Source: Streptomyces bikiniensis (GTDB lineage Bacteria; Actinomycetota; Actinomycetes; Streptomycetales; Streptomycetaceae). Taken from it: 64,000 bases of DNA. The notes under the pieces were generated by a model. It was not told where the DNA came from and did not search any database. It saw only the letters and a list, made by a program, of their open reading frames with translations. Positions 18,080 to 27,698 of this stretch are shown in pieces (position 1 is the stretch's first letter; the number at the start of each line of letters is the position of its first letter). The DNA is taken from positions 124,001-188,000 of the forward strand of contig JNWL01000005.1 of NCBI GenBank assembly GCA_000716465.1, written 5' to 3'. The position numbers and the translations under genes are program-made.

Positions 18080-19588
18080 GTGGACCTCGCTCTGGCGCCA
18101 GAGACTCTGGCGCGCTGGCAGTTCGGCATCACCACCGTCTACCACTTCCTCTTCGTCCCGCTGACGATCTCCCTCGCGGCGCTCACCGCCGGTCTCCAGA
18201 CCGCCTGGGTGCGGACGGAGAACGAGAAGTACCTCAGGGCGACGAAGTTCTGGGGCAAGCTCTTCCTGATCAACATCGCCATGGGCGTCGTCACCGGCAT
18301 CGTGCAGGAGTTCCAGTTCGGCATGAACTGGTCCGACTACTCGCGCTTCGTCGGTGACATCTTCGGTGCCCCGCTCGCGTTCGAGGCGCTCATCGCCTTC
18401 TTCTTCGAGTCGACCTTCATCGGCCTGTGGATCTTCGGCTGGGACAAGCTGCCGAAGAAGATCCACCTCGCCTGCATGTGGATGGTCTCGATCGGCACCG
18501 TCCTCTCCGCGTACTTCATCCTGGCGGCCAACTCCTGGATGCAGCACCCGGTGGGCTACCGCATCAACGAGGAGCGCGGCCGGGCGGAGCTCACCGACTT
18601 CTGGCTCGTGCTCACCCAGAACACGGCCCTCACCCAGTTCTTCCACACCATCACGGCGGCCTTCCTGGTCGGCGGCGCGTTCATGGTCGGCATATCCGCC
18701 TTCCACCTGGCCCGCAAGAAGCACATCCCCGTGATGCGGACCTCGCTGCGGCTCGGCCTGGTCACCCTGATCATCGCCGGCCTCGGCACCGCCGTCAGCG
18801 GCGACCTGCTCGGCAAGGTCATGTTCAAGCAGCAGCCGATGAAGATGGCCGCCGCCGAAGCCCTCTGGGACGGCGAGGCGCCCGCCCCCTTCTCGATCTT
18901 CGCCTACGGCGACGTCGACAAGGGCCACAACAAGGTCGCCGTCGAGATCCCCGGCCTGCTCTCCTTCCTCGCGAACGACGACTTCACCTCGTACGTCCCC
19001 GGCATCAACGACATCAACAAGGCCGAGCAGGAGAAGTACGGCCCCGGCGACTACCGGCCCAACATCCCCGTCGCCTACTGGGGCTTCCGCTGGATGATCG
19101 GCTTCGGCATGGCCTCCCTGACCCTGGGGATCATCGGCCTCTGGCTGACCCGGAAGAAGTTCATGCTGGCACCGGGGCTGCGGACGGGCGAGGACGAGGT
19201 GCCGAACCTGGTCCTCTTCAAGAGCAAGGCCCTCAGCCCCCGCATCGGCAGGTGGTACTGGATCGTCGCGCTCTGGACGATGCTCTTCCCGCTGATCGCC
19301 AACTCCTGGGGCTGGATCTTCACCGAGATGGGCCGCCAGCCGTGGGTCGTCTACGGCGTGCTGCGCACCCGGGACGCGGTCTCCCCCGGCGTCTCCCAGG
19401 CCGAGGTCCTCACCTCCATGATCGGCTTCACCCTGCTCTACGCCGTCCTCGCGGTCATCGAGGTCAAGCTGCTCGTCAAGTACGTCAAGGCGGGGCCGCC
19501 CGAGCTGACCGACGACGACCTCAACCCGCCCACCAAGATCGGCGGGGACACCCGCGACCCCGACCGGCCCATGGCCTTCTCGTACTGA
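18080..19588 (+). CDS. cydA: Cytochrome bd quinol oxidase subunit I
   Basis: 502 residues from GTG at 18080 behind AAGGAGAAAG. CydA carries haems b558, b595 and d and oxidises quinol with O2 at the membrane. Visible signatures are LARWQFGITTVYHFLFVPLT with the conserved haem-ligand His near residue 21, NSWMQHPVGYR, and the quinol-site GRQPWVVYGVLRT. About nine hydrophobic helices are present, with a short Q-loop as in Actinobacteria. It starts the cydA-cydB-cydCD cluster, with cydB 18 bases later, under the Rex operator. Confidence 0.96.
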   Translation: MDLALAPETLARWQFGITTVYHFLFVPLTISLAALTAGLQTAWVRTENEKYLRATKFWGKLFLINIAMGVVTGIVQEFQFGMNWSDYSRFVGDIFGAPLAFEALIAFFFESTFIGLWIFGWDKLPKKIHLACMWMVSIGTVLSAYFILAANSWMQHPVGYRINEERGRAELTDFWLVLTQNTALTQFFHTITAAFLVGGAFMVGISAFHLARKKHIPVMRTSLRLGLVTLIIAGLGTAVSGDLLGKVMFKQQPMKMAAAEALWDGEAPAPFSIFAYGDVDKGHNKVAVEIPGLLSFLANDDFTSYVPGINDINKAEQEKYGPGDYRPNIPVAYWGFRWMIGFGMASLTLGIIGLWLTRKKFMLAPGLRTGEDEVPNLVLFKSKALSPRIGRWYWIVALWTMLFPLIANSWGWIFTEMGRQPWVVYGVLRTRDAVSPGVSQAEVLTSMIGFTLLYAVLAVIEVKLLVKYVKAGPPELTDDDLNPPTKIGGDTRDPDRPMAFSY

Positions 19589-19606
19589 GGCTCAGGAGAC
19601 CGAGGC

Positions 19607-20650
19607 ATGGAACTTCACGACGTCTGGTTCGTACTCATCGCCGTCCTGTGGACCGGCTACTTCTTCCTGGAGGGCTTCGACTTCGGGATCGGCATCCTGA
19701 CCAGGCTGCTGGCCCGCGACCGGCCCGAGAAGCGGGTCCTCATCAACACCATCGGGCCCGTCTGGGACGGCAACGAGGTGTGGCTGCTCACCGCCGGCGG
19801 TGCCACCTTCGCCGCGTTCCCGGAGTGGTACGCGACGCTGTTCTCCGGCTTCTACCTGCCGCTGCTGCTCATCCTGGTCTGCCTGATCATCCGGGGCGTG
19901 GCCTTCGAGTACCGGGCGAAGCGGCCCGAGGAGAACTGGCAGCGCAACTGGGAGCAGGCCATCTTCTGGACCTCGCTGCTCCCCGCGTTCCTCTGGGGCG
20001 TGGCCTTCGGCAACATCGTCCGGGGCGTGAAGATCGACGCGGACATGGAGTACGCGGGCACCTTCTTCGACCTCCTCAACCCGTACGCGCTCCTCGGCGG
20101 TCTGGTCACGCTCACCCTCTTCACCTTCCACGGGGCGGTCTTCGCCGCGCTGAAGACGGTCGGGGACATCCGGGTACGGGCCCGGGTGCTCGCGCTCAAG
20201 CTGGGCCTGGTCACGGCGGCGGTCGCGCTCGTCTTCCTGATCTGGACCCAGGCCCACACGGGCGACGCCTCCAGCTTCGTGGCGATGGTGGTCGCGGCGG
20301 TGGCGCTCGTCGGTGCGATCACCGCCATCAGGGCGGGGCGCGAGGGCTGGTCGTTCGCGCTCTCGGGCATCACGATCGCCGCCTCGGTGGCGATGCTCTT
20401 CCTGGCGCTCTTCCCGGACGTCATGCCCTCTTCGCTCGACCCCGAGTGGAGTCTCACCGTGACGAACGCGTCGTCGAGCCCGTACACGCTCAAGATCATG
20501 ACGTGGTGCGCCGCGATCGCGACCCCGCTGGTGCTGCTCTACCAGAGCTGGACCTACTGGGTGTTCCGCAAGCGGATCGGTACGCAGCACATCGCCGACG
20601 CGCAGCACCACACGGCCGACGCGCAGCACCACACCGCCGACACCCACTAG
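19607..20650 (+). CDS. cydB: Cytochrome bd quinol oxidase subunit II with His-rich tail
   Basis: 347 residues from ATG at 19607 (CAGGAGACCGAGGC upstream). The CydB N-terminus WFVLIAVLWTGYFFLEGFDF and PVWDGNEVWLLTAGG are diagnostic. Eight to nine helices follow. CydB stabilises the haem-bearing CydA. The C-terminus ends in an unusual His-rich repeat (ADAQHHT twice, then ADTH), encoded by tandem 21-base units at about 20590-20648, which CydB does not need for catalysis. A small hairpin (20662-20680) separates it from cydCD. Confidence 0.95.
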   Translation: MELHDVWFVLIAVLWTGYFFLEGFDFGIGILTRLLARDRPEKRVLINTIGPVWDGNEVWLLTAGGATFAAFPEWYATLFSGFYLPLLLILVCLIIRGVAFEYRAKRPEENWQRNWEQAIFWTSLLPAFLWGVAFGNIVRGVKIDADMEYAGTFFDLLNPYALLGGLVTLTLFTFHGAVFAALKTVGDIRVRARVLALKLGLVTAAVALVFLIWTQAHTGDASSFVAMVVAAVALVGAITAIRAGREGWSFALSGITIAASVAMLFLALFPDVMPSSLDPEWSLTVTNASSSPYTLKIMTWCAAIATPLVLLYQSWTYWVFRKRIGTQHIADAQHHTADAQHHTADTH

Positions 20651-20661
20651 GCCACGATCCG

Positions 20662-20680
20662 CCGGCCGTGCCAGGGCCGG
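20662..20680 (+). terminator. Weak hairpin between cydB and cydCD
   Basis: CCGGCC (20662-20667) pairs with GGCCGG (20675-20680) over a 7-base loop in the 49-base gap. It is probably an attenuating or processing hairpin rather than a full stop, because cydCD follows at once. Confidence 0.35.
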
Positions 20681-20699
20681 CCCGCGCTCAGAGAGGGGC

Positions 20700-23600
20700 A
20701 TGTTTCACGTGAAACCGATCGACCCGCGTCTGCTCCGGTACGCCCGGGCCACCCGTCTCTTCCTGATCGCGGTGGTCGTGCTCGGCCTCGTCGGAGCGGC
20801 GCTGGTCGTCGCCCAGGCGATGCTCGTCGCCGAGATCGTGGTGGGGTCCTTCCAGGGGGGCCGGTCGGTTTCCGCCCTGGCCACGCCCCTGCTGCTGCTC
20901 GCCGGAGTGGCGGTGGCGCGGGGGCTGGTCTCCTGGCTGACCGAGCTCGCCGCCCACCGGGCGAGCGCGGCGGTCAAGTCCGAACTCCGAGGGCGGCTCC
21001 TCGGCCGCGCCGCCGCGCTCGGACCGGGATGGCTCAGCGGGCAGCGGACCGGTTCGCTGATCGCCCTCGCGACCCGGGGCGTGGACGCGCTCGACGACTA
21101 CTTCGCCCGCTACCTGCCCCAGTTGGGCCTCGCGGTGGTCGTACCGGTGGCGGTCCTGGCCCGGATCGTCACCGAGGACTGGGTCTCGGCGGCCATCATC
21201 GTCGTCACGCTGCCGCTCATCCCGCTCTTCATGATCCTCATCGGCTGGTACACCCAGGCCCGGATGGACCGGCAGTGGAAGCTGCTCTCGCGGCTCTCCG
21301 GCCACTTCCTGGACGTGGTGGCCGGCCTTCCCACCCTCAAGGTCTTCGGCCGGGCCAAGGCCCAGGCCGAGTCGATCCGCGCGATCACCTCCGAGTACCG
21401 GCAGGCGACCATGCGCACGCTGCGGATCGCCTTCCTCTCCTCCTTCGCCCTCGAACTCCTCGCCACGCTCTCGGTCGCCCTCGTCGCCGTGACCATCGGC
21501 ATGCGGCTCGTCCACGGCGACCTCGACCTCTACACCGGGCTCGTCATCCTGATCCTGGCGCCCGAGGCGTATCTGCCGCTGCGGCAGGTGGGGGCGCAGT
21601 ACCACGCGGCGGCGGAGGGGCTCGCGGCGGCGGAGGAGATCTTCGACGTCCTGGAGCAGCCGGTACGGAACGGGGGGACGGGCGCGGTCCCGGACTCCGT
21701 ACGGCTCGAACTGGACGCCGTGACGGTACGCCACGCGGGGCGCGCCGAACCGTCGCTCGACGCGGTGACGCTGACGGTCGAGCCGGGCGAGACGGTGGCC
21801 CTGGTCGGACCGAGCGGTGCGGGCAAGTCGACGCTGCTCGACGTGGTCCTCGGGTTCACGGCCCCGGAGCCCGGCGGCACCGTCCGGGTCGGGGGCGAGG
21901 ACCTCGCGGGGCTCGACCCGGAGGCATGGCGCTCGCGGATCGCCTGGGTGCCCCAGCGCCCGTACCTCTTCGCGGGGACGATCGCGGAGAACGTACGGCT
22001 CGCCCGCCCGGACGCCTCCGACGAAGCGGTGCGGGAGGCCCTGCGGGACGCGGGCGCGGACGGGTTCGTCGCGGAGCTGCCGGACGGGCTCGACACCCCG
22101 CTGGGCGAGGACGGCACCGGACTCTCGGCGGGACAACGGCAACGGCTCGCGCTCGCCCGCGCGTTCCTGGCCGACCGGCCCCTGCTGCTGCTCGACGAGC
22201 CCACGGCCGCGCTCGACGGCGAGACGGAGGCGGGCGTGGTCGACGCGGTCCGGCGCCTCGCGGCCGGCCGGACGGTCCTGCTCGTGGTCCACCGCCCGGC
22301 CCTGCTCGCGGTGGCGGACCGGGTGGTGGGCCTGGGAACGAACGCCGGGACGCCGGTGGCGTCGCCGTCGGCCGGTGGTGCGGCCGGAGCCGGGGCGCCC
22401 GGCAGGATCGAAGCGGCGGTCTGGTCCGGTACCGCGACCGCGCCCGCCGTCGGTACGGCTGGCGTGACCGGTGCGGCCGGTGTGACCGATGCGGCCGGGA
22501 CGGTCGCCGCCGGCGCCTCCGGCACGGGGGGAAGCGCCTCCGAAGGCGCGGCTCCGGGCGGCGCGCTCCGGCGGGTCCGGGACATGGCCGGGGAGCTGAA
22601 GGGCCGCATGGCGCTCGCGCTGCTGCTCGGGAGCCTCGCCCTCGGGTCCGCCGTCGGGCTCATGGCCGTGTCCGGCTGGCTCATCTCCCGGGCCTCCGAA
22701 CAGCCCCCCGTCCTCCATCTGATGATGGCGGTCACCGCCACGCGCGCCTTCGGCATCGGCCGGGCCGTCTTCCGGTACGCCGAACGGCTCGTCTCGCACG
22801 ACGCCGTCCTGCGGATGCTCGCCGACCTGCGGGTCTCCGTCTACCGGCGCCTGGAGCGGATCGCCCCGGCCGGGCTGCGGCGCACCCGGCGCGGCGACCT
22901 GCTCGCCCGGCTCGTCCAGGACGTCGACGCGCTCCAGGACTACTGGCTGCGCTGGCTGCTCCCGGCGGGCGCCGCGCTCGTCGTGGGCGTCGGGGCCACC
23001 GGGTTCACCGTCTGGCTGCTGCCCGAGGCCGGAGCCGTCCTCGCCGTGGGCCTGCTGGTCGCGGGGGTCGCCGTACCGGCGGCGGCCGGGGCCCTCGCCC
23101 GCCGGGCCGAACGGCGGCTCGCCCCCGCGCGCGGCTCCCTGGCGACCGTCGTGGCCGACCTGCTGCGCGGCTGCGCCGAGCTGACGGTCGCCGGCGCCCT
23201 GCGGAGCCGTATCGAAAGGACCCGGGAGGCCGACCGCGTCCTCACCGGCATCGCCTCCCGGCAGGCCGCCGCCACCGCGCTCGGAGCCGGGCTCTCCGCC
23301 CTGGTCTGCGGCCTGACGGTCGCGGCCGCCGCGCTCGTCGGCGTCCAGGCCGTACGGGACGGGCGGCTCGACGGGGTCTCCCTCGCCGTGGTCGTCCTGA
23401 CCCCGCTCGCCGCGTTCGAGGCCGTGACCGGCCTTCCGCTCGCCGTCCAGTACCGGCAGCGGGTCAAGCACAGTGCCGAGCGGGTCTTCGAAGTGCTCGA
23501 CGCCCCCGTGCCCGTACACGAGCCGCACACGCCCGCCGCTCCCCCGGCGGGTCCGTTCCCCCTGGAGCTGTCCGGGCTCTCCGCCCGGTACGCCGGACAG

Positions 23601-24332
23601 GAGCGTCCGGCGCTCACCGGCTTCGGGCTCACCCTGGAGGCCGGGCGCCGGGTCGCCGTCGTCGGCGCCTCCGGATCCGGCAAGACCACGCTCGCCCAGG
23701 TGCTGCTGCGGTTCCTGGACGTGGAGCACGGCACGTACCGGCTCGGCGGCGTCCCCGCCCGGGAGCTGGAGGGGGACGCGGTCCGGCGCCTGGTCGGCCT
23801 GTGCGCCCAGGACGCGCACCTCTTCGACAGCTCCGTGCGCGAGAACCTGCGGCTCGCCAAGGTCGGCGCGGACGACGGCGAGCTGCGCGAGGCGCTGCGC
23901 CGGGCCCGGCTGCTCGACTGGGTCGACGGGCTGCCCGAAGGACTCGACACCCTCGTGGGCGAGCACGGCGCGCGGCTCTCCGGCGGCCAGCGCCAGCGGC
24001 TCGCGCTCGCGCGGGCCCTCCTCGCCGACTTCCCGGTCCTCGTCCTCGACGAGCCGGCCGAGCACCTGGACCTCGCCACCGCCGACGCGCTCACCGACGA
24101 CCTGCTCCGGGCCACCGAGGGCCGCACCACCGTCCTCATCACCCACCGGCTGCACGGCCTCGACGCCGTCGACGAGGTGCTCGTCCTGGACGGGGGCCGG
24201 ACCGTGCAGCGCGGCCCGTACGCCGAGCTCGCGGCAGCGGACGGGCCACTGCGCCGGATGCTGGAACAGGAGAGGGCGACCGATCTGCTCGCCGTCCCCA
24301 CGGCGACCGGAGCAGCTGACTTTTCTCGCTAA
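20700..24332 (+). CDS. cydCD: Fused CydD-CydC heterodimeric ABC exporter for cytochrome bd assembly
   Basis: 1,210 residues from ATG at 20700. Two complete ABC half-exporters are joined in one chain. The first has a membrane domain (about 15-310), Walker A GPSGAGKST (about 370), signature LSAGQRQRLALA (about 475) and LLLLDEPTAALDGE. A Gly/Ala/Thr-rich linker (about 555-625) leads to the second, with Walker A GASGSGKTT (about 990), signature LSGGQRQRLALA (about 1092) and VLVLDEPAEHLDLA. CydDC exports reductant thiols (glutathione or cysteine in E. coli) and is needed to assemble cytochrome bd. The fusion is typical of Streptomyces. The start codon overlaps a parS site. Confidence 0.94.
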   Translation: MFHVKPIDPRLLRYARATRLFLIAVVVLGLVGAALVVAQAMLVAEIVVGSFQGGRSVSALATPLLLLAGVAVARGLVSWLTELAAHRASAAVKSELRGRLLGRAAALGPGWLSGQRTGSLIALATRGVDALDDYFARYLPQLGLAVVVPVAVLARIVTEDWVSAAIIVVTLPLIPLFMILIGWYTQARMDRQWKLLSRLSGHFLDVVAGLPTLKVFGRAKAQAESIRAITSEYRQATMRTLRIAFLSSFALELLATLSVALVAVTIGMRLVHGDLDLYTGLVILILAPEAYLPLRQVGAQYHAAAEGLAAAEEIFDVLEQPVRNGGTGAVPDSVRLELDAVTVRHAGRAEPSLDAVTLTVEPGETVALVGPSGAGKSTLLDVVLGFTAPEPGGTVRVGGEDLAGLDPEAWRSRIAWVPQRPYLFAGTIAENVRLARPDASDEAVREALRDAGADGFVAELPDGLDTPLGEDGTGLSAGQRQRLALARAFLADRPLLLLDEPTAALDGETEAGVVDAVRRLAAGRTVLLVVHRPALLAVADRVVGLGTNAGTPVASPSAGGAAGAGAPGRIEAAVWSGTATAPAVGTAGVTGAAGVTDAAGTVAAGASGTGGSASEGAAPGGALRRVRDMAGELKGRMALALLLGSLALGSAVGLMAVSGWLISRASEQPPVLHLMMAVTATRAFGIGRAVFRYAERLVSHDAVLRMLADLRVSVYRRLERIAPAGLRRTRRGDLLARLVQDVDALQDYWLRWLLPAGAALVVGVGATGFTVWLLPEAGAVLAVGLLVAGVAVPAAAGALARRAERRLAPARGSLATVVADLLRGCAELTVAGALRSRIERTREADRVLTGIASRQAAATALGAGLSALVCGLTVAAAALVGVQAVRDGRLDGVSLAVVVLTPLAAFEAVTGLPLAVQYRQRVKHSAERVFEVLDAPVPVHEPHTPAAPPAGPFPLELSGLSARYAGQERPALTGFGLTLEAGRRVAVVGASGSGKTTLAQVLLRFLDVEHGTYRLGGVPARELEGDAVRRLVGLCAQDAHLFDSSVRENLRLAKVGADDGELREALRRARLLDWVDGLPEGLDTLVGEHGARLSGGQRQRLALARALLADFPVLVLDEPAEHLDLATADALTDDLLRATEGRTTVLITHRLHGLDAVDEVLVLDGGRTVQRGPYAELAAADGPLRRMLEQERATDLLAVPTATGAADFSR
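20702..20715. promoter_or_regulatory. parS site overlapping the cydCD start codon
   Basis: GTTTCACGTGAAAC, identical to the site at 574-587, begins two bases into the cydCD ATG and encodes part of MFHVKP. The site is both coding sequence and a ParB-binding palindrome. Confidence 0.9.
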
Positions 24333-24355
24333 ATAGGACTTACTAGGCTCGTTCC

Positions 24356-26068
24356 ATGACCGCCACCGAGTCCGACGCCCCGGACCCCCTGGAAGCCGCC
24401 ACGCGGGCCACCCGCAGCCTCCAGGGGCTGTCCACGGAGCTCACCGCCCGCGTGCCGCAGCTCCTGGAGGCCATGCGCTCGGTCGGCACCGGGCTCGAAC
24501 TCCACTCCACCCTCGACCGCATCTGCGAGACCGCCGCCGAACTCGCCGACGCCCGGTACGCGGCGATCGGCGTCGTCGACGACGAGGGCGACAGCCTCTC
24601 CGACTTCGTCACCTTCGGCGTCGACGAGGACACCGCCCACCGGATCGGACGCCGCCCCGACGGTCACGCGGGGCTGCTCGGCGCCCTGATCCGCGACCCG
24701 CAGACCATTCGCCTCCCCGATCTCTCGAAGGATCCGCGCGCGGCGGGCTTCCCGCCCGGGCACCCGCCGATGCGCACCTTCCTCGGCGTCCCCATCCGGG
24801 TCCAGGGCGAGATCTTCGGCAACCTCTATCTCGCGGAGAAGCGCGGCGGGGACGAGTTCAACGACTACGACGTGCACATGGTCCGGGTGCTCGCCACCGA
24901 GGCGGGCATCGCCATCGGCAACGCGCGCCTGTACGAGGCCGCCCGGCAGCGCGAACGGTGGATCGACGGCTCGGTCGCCGTCACCACCGCCCTGCTCTCC
25001 GGCGGCGACGCCGACGACGCCCTCACGGTCGTCGCCGAACAGGCCCGCCGGCTCGCCGACGCGGACGCGGGCATCGTGCTGCTCCCCGCCGAGGAGGGCG
25101 GCCTGGAGGTCGTCGCCGTCTCCTCGCCCCGGTCCACGAAGTGGCTGGGCGTGGTGGTCCCGCCCGAGAGCGACGTGGTGGAGCAGCTCTTCGAGGGCGA
25201 GGCGGTCTTCGTCGCGGACGCCTCCTCGGATCCCCGCATGACCAGCCCGATGACCTCGACGTACGGGCCGAGCATGATCCTTCCGCTGCAGAGCGGCGGG
25301 CGGGTGCTGGGAGCGCTCGCCATGCCGCGGGTACGGGACGGCCGCCCGTTCACGGAGACGGAGCGGACGCTCGCCACCCAGTTCGCCTCGCAGGCGGCGC
25401 TCGCCCTGATGATGGCCGACGCGCAGCGGGACCGGGAGCGCCTCGCCGTGTACGAGGACCGCGACCGGATCGCCCGCGACCTGCACGACCTGGTCATCCA
25501 GCGGCTCTTCGCCACCGGCATGATGCTGGAGAGCGCCCAGCGCAGGTCGATCGTGCCGGCCGTGCGCGAGGGCGTGGGCAAGGCCGTGGACGAGCTGGAC
25601 GTGACCATCCAGGAGATCCGTACGGCGATCTTCGCGCTCCAGCAGGGACCCGCCGAGGCTCCGTCGGGGCTGCGCACCCGCGTGCTGCGGGAGATCAACA
25701 TGGCGGCCGTGCCGCTCGGCTTCAAGCCCGCGCACCGCTTCCTCGGGGCGATCGACGCGACGGTCGGCGAGCTCACCGGCAAGAACCTCGTCGCCGCCCT
25801 GCGCGAGGCGCTCTCCAACGCGTTCCGGCACGCCGACGCGAGCCGGATCGAGGTGGTCGTCGACGCCGGCGTCACCCTGCCCGACGGCTCCGCCGGGGTG
25901 CGCCTGACGGTCGCGGACGACGGGGTCGGCATCCCGGCGGGCGGACGGCGCAGCGGCCTGCGCAACCTGGCGCGCCGGGCGGAGTCCCTGGGGGGCGCGA
26001 GCTGGTGCGGGCCGGGGATCGGGGAGGACGGCGGCGGGACGACGGTGGTGTGGGAGGCGCCGCTCTAG
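24356..26068 (+). CDS. Orphan GAF-GAF histidine kinase (DevS/NarL-partner type)
   Basis: 570 residues from ATG at 24356. Two GAF domains (about 45-190 and 210-355) precede a HisKA_3 dimerisation helix with the phospho-acceptor His in RIARDLHDLVIQRLFATGMM (about 370-390), then an ATPase domain with N-box REALSNAFRHA (about 482) and DDGVGIP (about 521). The layout resembles mycobacterial DosS/DosT redox or O2 sensors. No response regulator is adjacent, so the partner is elsewhere. It lies 23 bases after cydCD and may be co-transcribed, which fits a respiratory role. Confidence 0.87.
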   Translation: MTATESDAPDPLEAATRATRSLQGLSTELTARVPQLLEAMRSVGTGLELHSTLDRICETAAELADARYAAIGVVDDEGDSLSDFVTFGVDEDTAHRIGRRPDGHAGLLGALIRDPQTIRLPDLSKDPRAAGFPPGHPPMRTFLGVPIRVQGEIFGNLYLAEKRGGDEFNDYDVHMVRVLATEAGIAIGNARLYEAARQRERWIDGSVAVTTALLSGGDADDALTVVAEQARRLADADAGIVLLPAEEGGLEVVAVSSPRSTKWLGVVVPPESDVVEQLFEGEAVFVADASSDPRMTSPMTSTYGPSMILPLQSGGRVLGALAMPRVRDGRPFTETERTLATQFASQAALALMMADAQRDRERLAVYEDRDRIARDLHDLVIQRLFATGMMLESAQRRSIVPAVREGVGKAVDELDVTIQEIRTAIFALQQGPAEAPSGLRTRVLREINMAAVPLGFKPAHRFLGAIDATVGELTGKNLVAALREALSNAFRHADASRIEVVVDAGVTLPDGSAGVRLTVADDGVGIPAGGRRSGLRNLARRAESLGGASWCGPGIGEDGGGTTVVWEAPL

Positions 26069-26086
26069 GGAGTGCCGGTCACGGCG

Positions 26087-26974
26087 TCACGACCGGCGCG
26101 GGCCCGCGGTTCCGGCGAGGGCCTCCGCGACGAGCTGCTCGATGACGACGGCCACGCCGTCCTCGTTGTTGCCGGTCGTACGGCCCGAGGCGGCGGTGAT
26201 CACGTCCGGGTGGGCGTTGCCCATCGCGTACGAGCGGCCCGCCCAGGTGAGCATCTCGATGTCGTTCGGCATGTCGCCGAAGGCGACGACCTCCTCGGCC
26301 GTGATGCCGCGCTCGGCGCAGCACAGGGCGAGCGTGGAGGCCTTGGAGACGCCGAGTCCGCTGATCTCGATGAGGGCGGTGGGGCTGGACCGGGTGAAGG
26401 CGGCCCGGTCGCCCGCGGTCGCCCTGGCCACCGCGAGGAACGCGTCGGGGTCGAGCTCCGGGTGCTGGGCGAGCAGCTTGAGCACGGGGGCCGCCGCGCC
26501 GGTCTCCTCCTCGAAGAGGAGCTTCTCGGCGGTGGCGACGGTGGCGCCGGGGTCGAGGAAGAAGGGCGGGTAGTGCGGCTCGTAGTGGATGCCGGTGGTG
26601 AGCTCGACCGCGAAGGAGGTCCCGGGCGCGGCGGCGCGCAGGGCCTCGACGACGTCGAGGGCGACGGGCCGTTCCAGCGGGCGGACCTCCAGGAAGGCGC
26701 CTCCGGCGTGCAGGTCGACGACGGCGGCGCCGTTGGCGCAGATCGCCATGCCGTGGCCGTGGACGTGCTCGCTGACGACGTCCATCCAGCGGGCGGGCCG
26801 GCCGGTGACGAAGAAGACCTCGATCCCGGCCCGCTCGGCCGCGGCGAGAGCGGCGACCGTGCGCTCGGAGACGGTCTTGTCGTCACGGAGCAGCGTGCCG
26901 TCGAGGTCGGTGGCGATCAGCCGGGGCACCTGGGCGGAAGGGCGCGGAGAACGCGAAGGGTGGGAAAAGGTCAC
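26087..26974 (-). CDS. HAD-IIB (Cof-type) phosphatase
   Basis: 295 residues from GTG at 26974 (a GTG at 27001 also fits). Motif I is LIATDLDGTLLRDD with the nucleophile Asp, motif II FFVTGRP, and motif III/IV VVAFGDMPNDIEML. A C2-type cap lies between. Cof-like enzymes dephosphorylate sugar phosphates or flavin/pyridoxal intermediates; the substrate here is unknown. The gene converges on the sensor kinase with an 18-base gap. Confidence 0.85.
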   Translation of the reverse strand: MTFSHPSRSPRPSAQVPRLIATDLDGTLLRDDKTVSERTVAALAAAERAGIEVFFVTGRPARWMDVVSEHVHGHGMAICANGAAVVDLHAGGAFLEVRPLERPVALDVVEALRAAAPGTSFAVELTTGIHYEPHYPPFFLDPGATVATAEKLLFEEETGAAAPVLKLLAQHPELDPDAFLAVARATAGDRAAFTRSSPTALIEISGLGVSKASTLALCCAERGITAEEVVAFGDMPNDIEMLTWAGRSYAMGNAHPDVITAASGRTTGNNEDGVAVVIEQLVAEALAGTAGPRRS

Positions 26975-27096
26975 CGCACCATTCTTCCGCACCGCGCGCA
27001 CGGGCGTGCGATGAGCCGCACATATGAGTGGGAAAAGAGGGGCGGAGGGCCTGATTCAAGCCTGGGACGGAGTATTACCGGCCGCGTCCGCCCGTC

Positions 27097-27188
27097 CGTC
27101 TGTCCACCCGTCCATCCGTCCGTCTGTCCACCCGTCCATCCGTCCGTCTGTCCACCCGTCCGTCCGTCTGTCCACCCGTCCATCCGTC
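27097..27188. repeat. 24-base tandem repeats in a divergent promoter region
   Basis: The unit starting CGTCTGTCCACCCGTCCATC (24 bases, ending CGTC) occurs four times: 27097-27120, 27121-27144, a 20-base shortened copy 27145-27164, and 27165-27188. CGTC tetramers continue on both sides. It lies between the HAD phosphatase start and the small zinc-ribbon gene. Frames are open through it on both strands but show no start or conserved product. Confidence 0.85.
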
Positions 27189-27331
27189 CGCCCGTCCGCT
27201 CACCGGGAGCACCGGCCCGTCCCCTCCCGTGCCGTATCCGGCTCGTTCGGACATGGCCGTAAACATCCGTTCGTTTTCCCGGGCGGCGGGGAAGGCTCCG
27301 GGGACTGACGGCGTCTCCGAGGGAGCGGGGC

Positions 27332-27583
27332 ATGGTCGTGGTGCGGCGGAGCGGGGAGTGCGACTTCTGCGGCGCTCCGTACGGGACGTGGGTCGCGAGC
27401 CTCGGCATGGCCCTCTGCTCCGCGTGCGCGCGGACCGGAGAGGACCGGCCCGCGCGGGATCCGGTCCTGGTGGGCGACATCCTGGCGGCCCTGGCGGACG
27501 CCTCGGTCCTGCCCGCACCGGAGCTGCCCGCCTTCGAGCTGTCGGCCCCGGCCCTGCCCGCCCTTGAGCGGCGGGAGCCCTGA
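27332..27583 (+). CDS. Small two-CxxC putative zinc-binding protein
   Basis: 83 residues from ATG at 27332, with GAGGGAGCGGGG upstream. Two pairs of cysteines, CDFC (about 10-13) and CSAC (about 29-32), could bind one zinc. The C-terminal half is Ala/Pro/Leu-rich (PELPAFELSAPALPALE). No family is recognised. It is the last ordinary gene before the integration site. Confidence 0.6.
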   Translation: MVVVRRSGECDFCGAPYGTWVASLGMALCSACARTGEDRPARDPVLVGDILAALADASVLPAPELPAFELSAPALPALERREP

Positions 27584-27698
27584 CGGGGCGACCGTCTGCC
27601 GGGGCGGCTGTCGGCCGGGGCTCTCGTCGTACGAGGACGGGGGCGAGGACGAGGGTAGGCGTGGATGCGGGCGCGGGCGCGAGCCCGGGCGTCGCGTG

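Noticed and set aside
20688..24155. 1,155-residue open frame antisense to cydCD
   Set aside because: Long antisense frames are normal in very GC-rich genes; it shows no motifs and is rich in Arg/Gly/Pro.
27097..27188. CRISPR-like array
   Set aside because: The repeats are contiguous with no unique spacers, and no cas genes are present.
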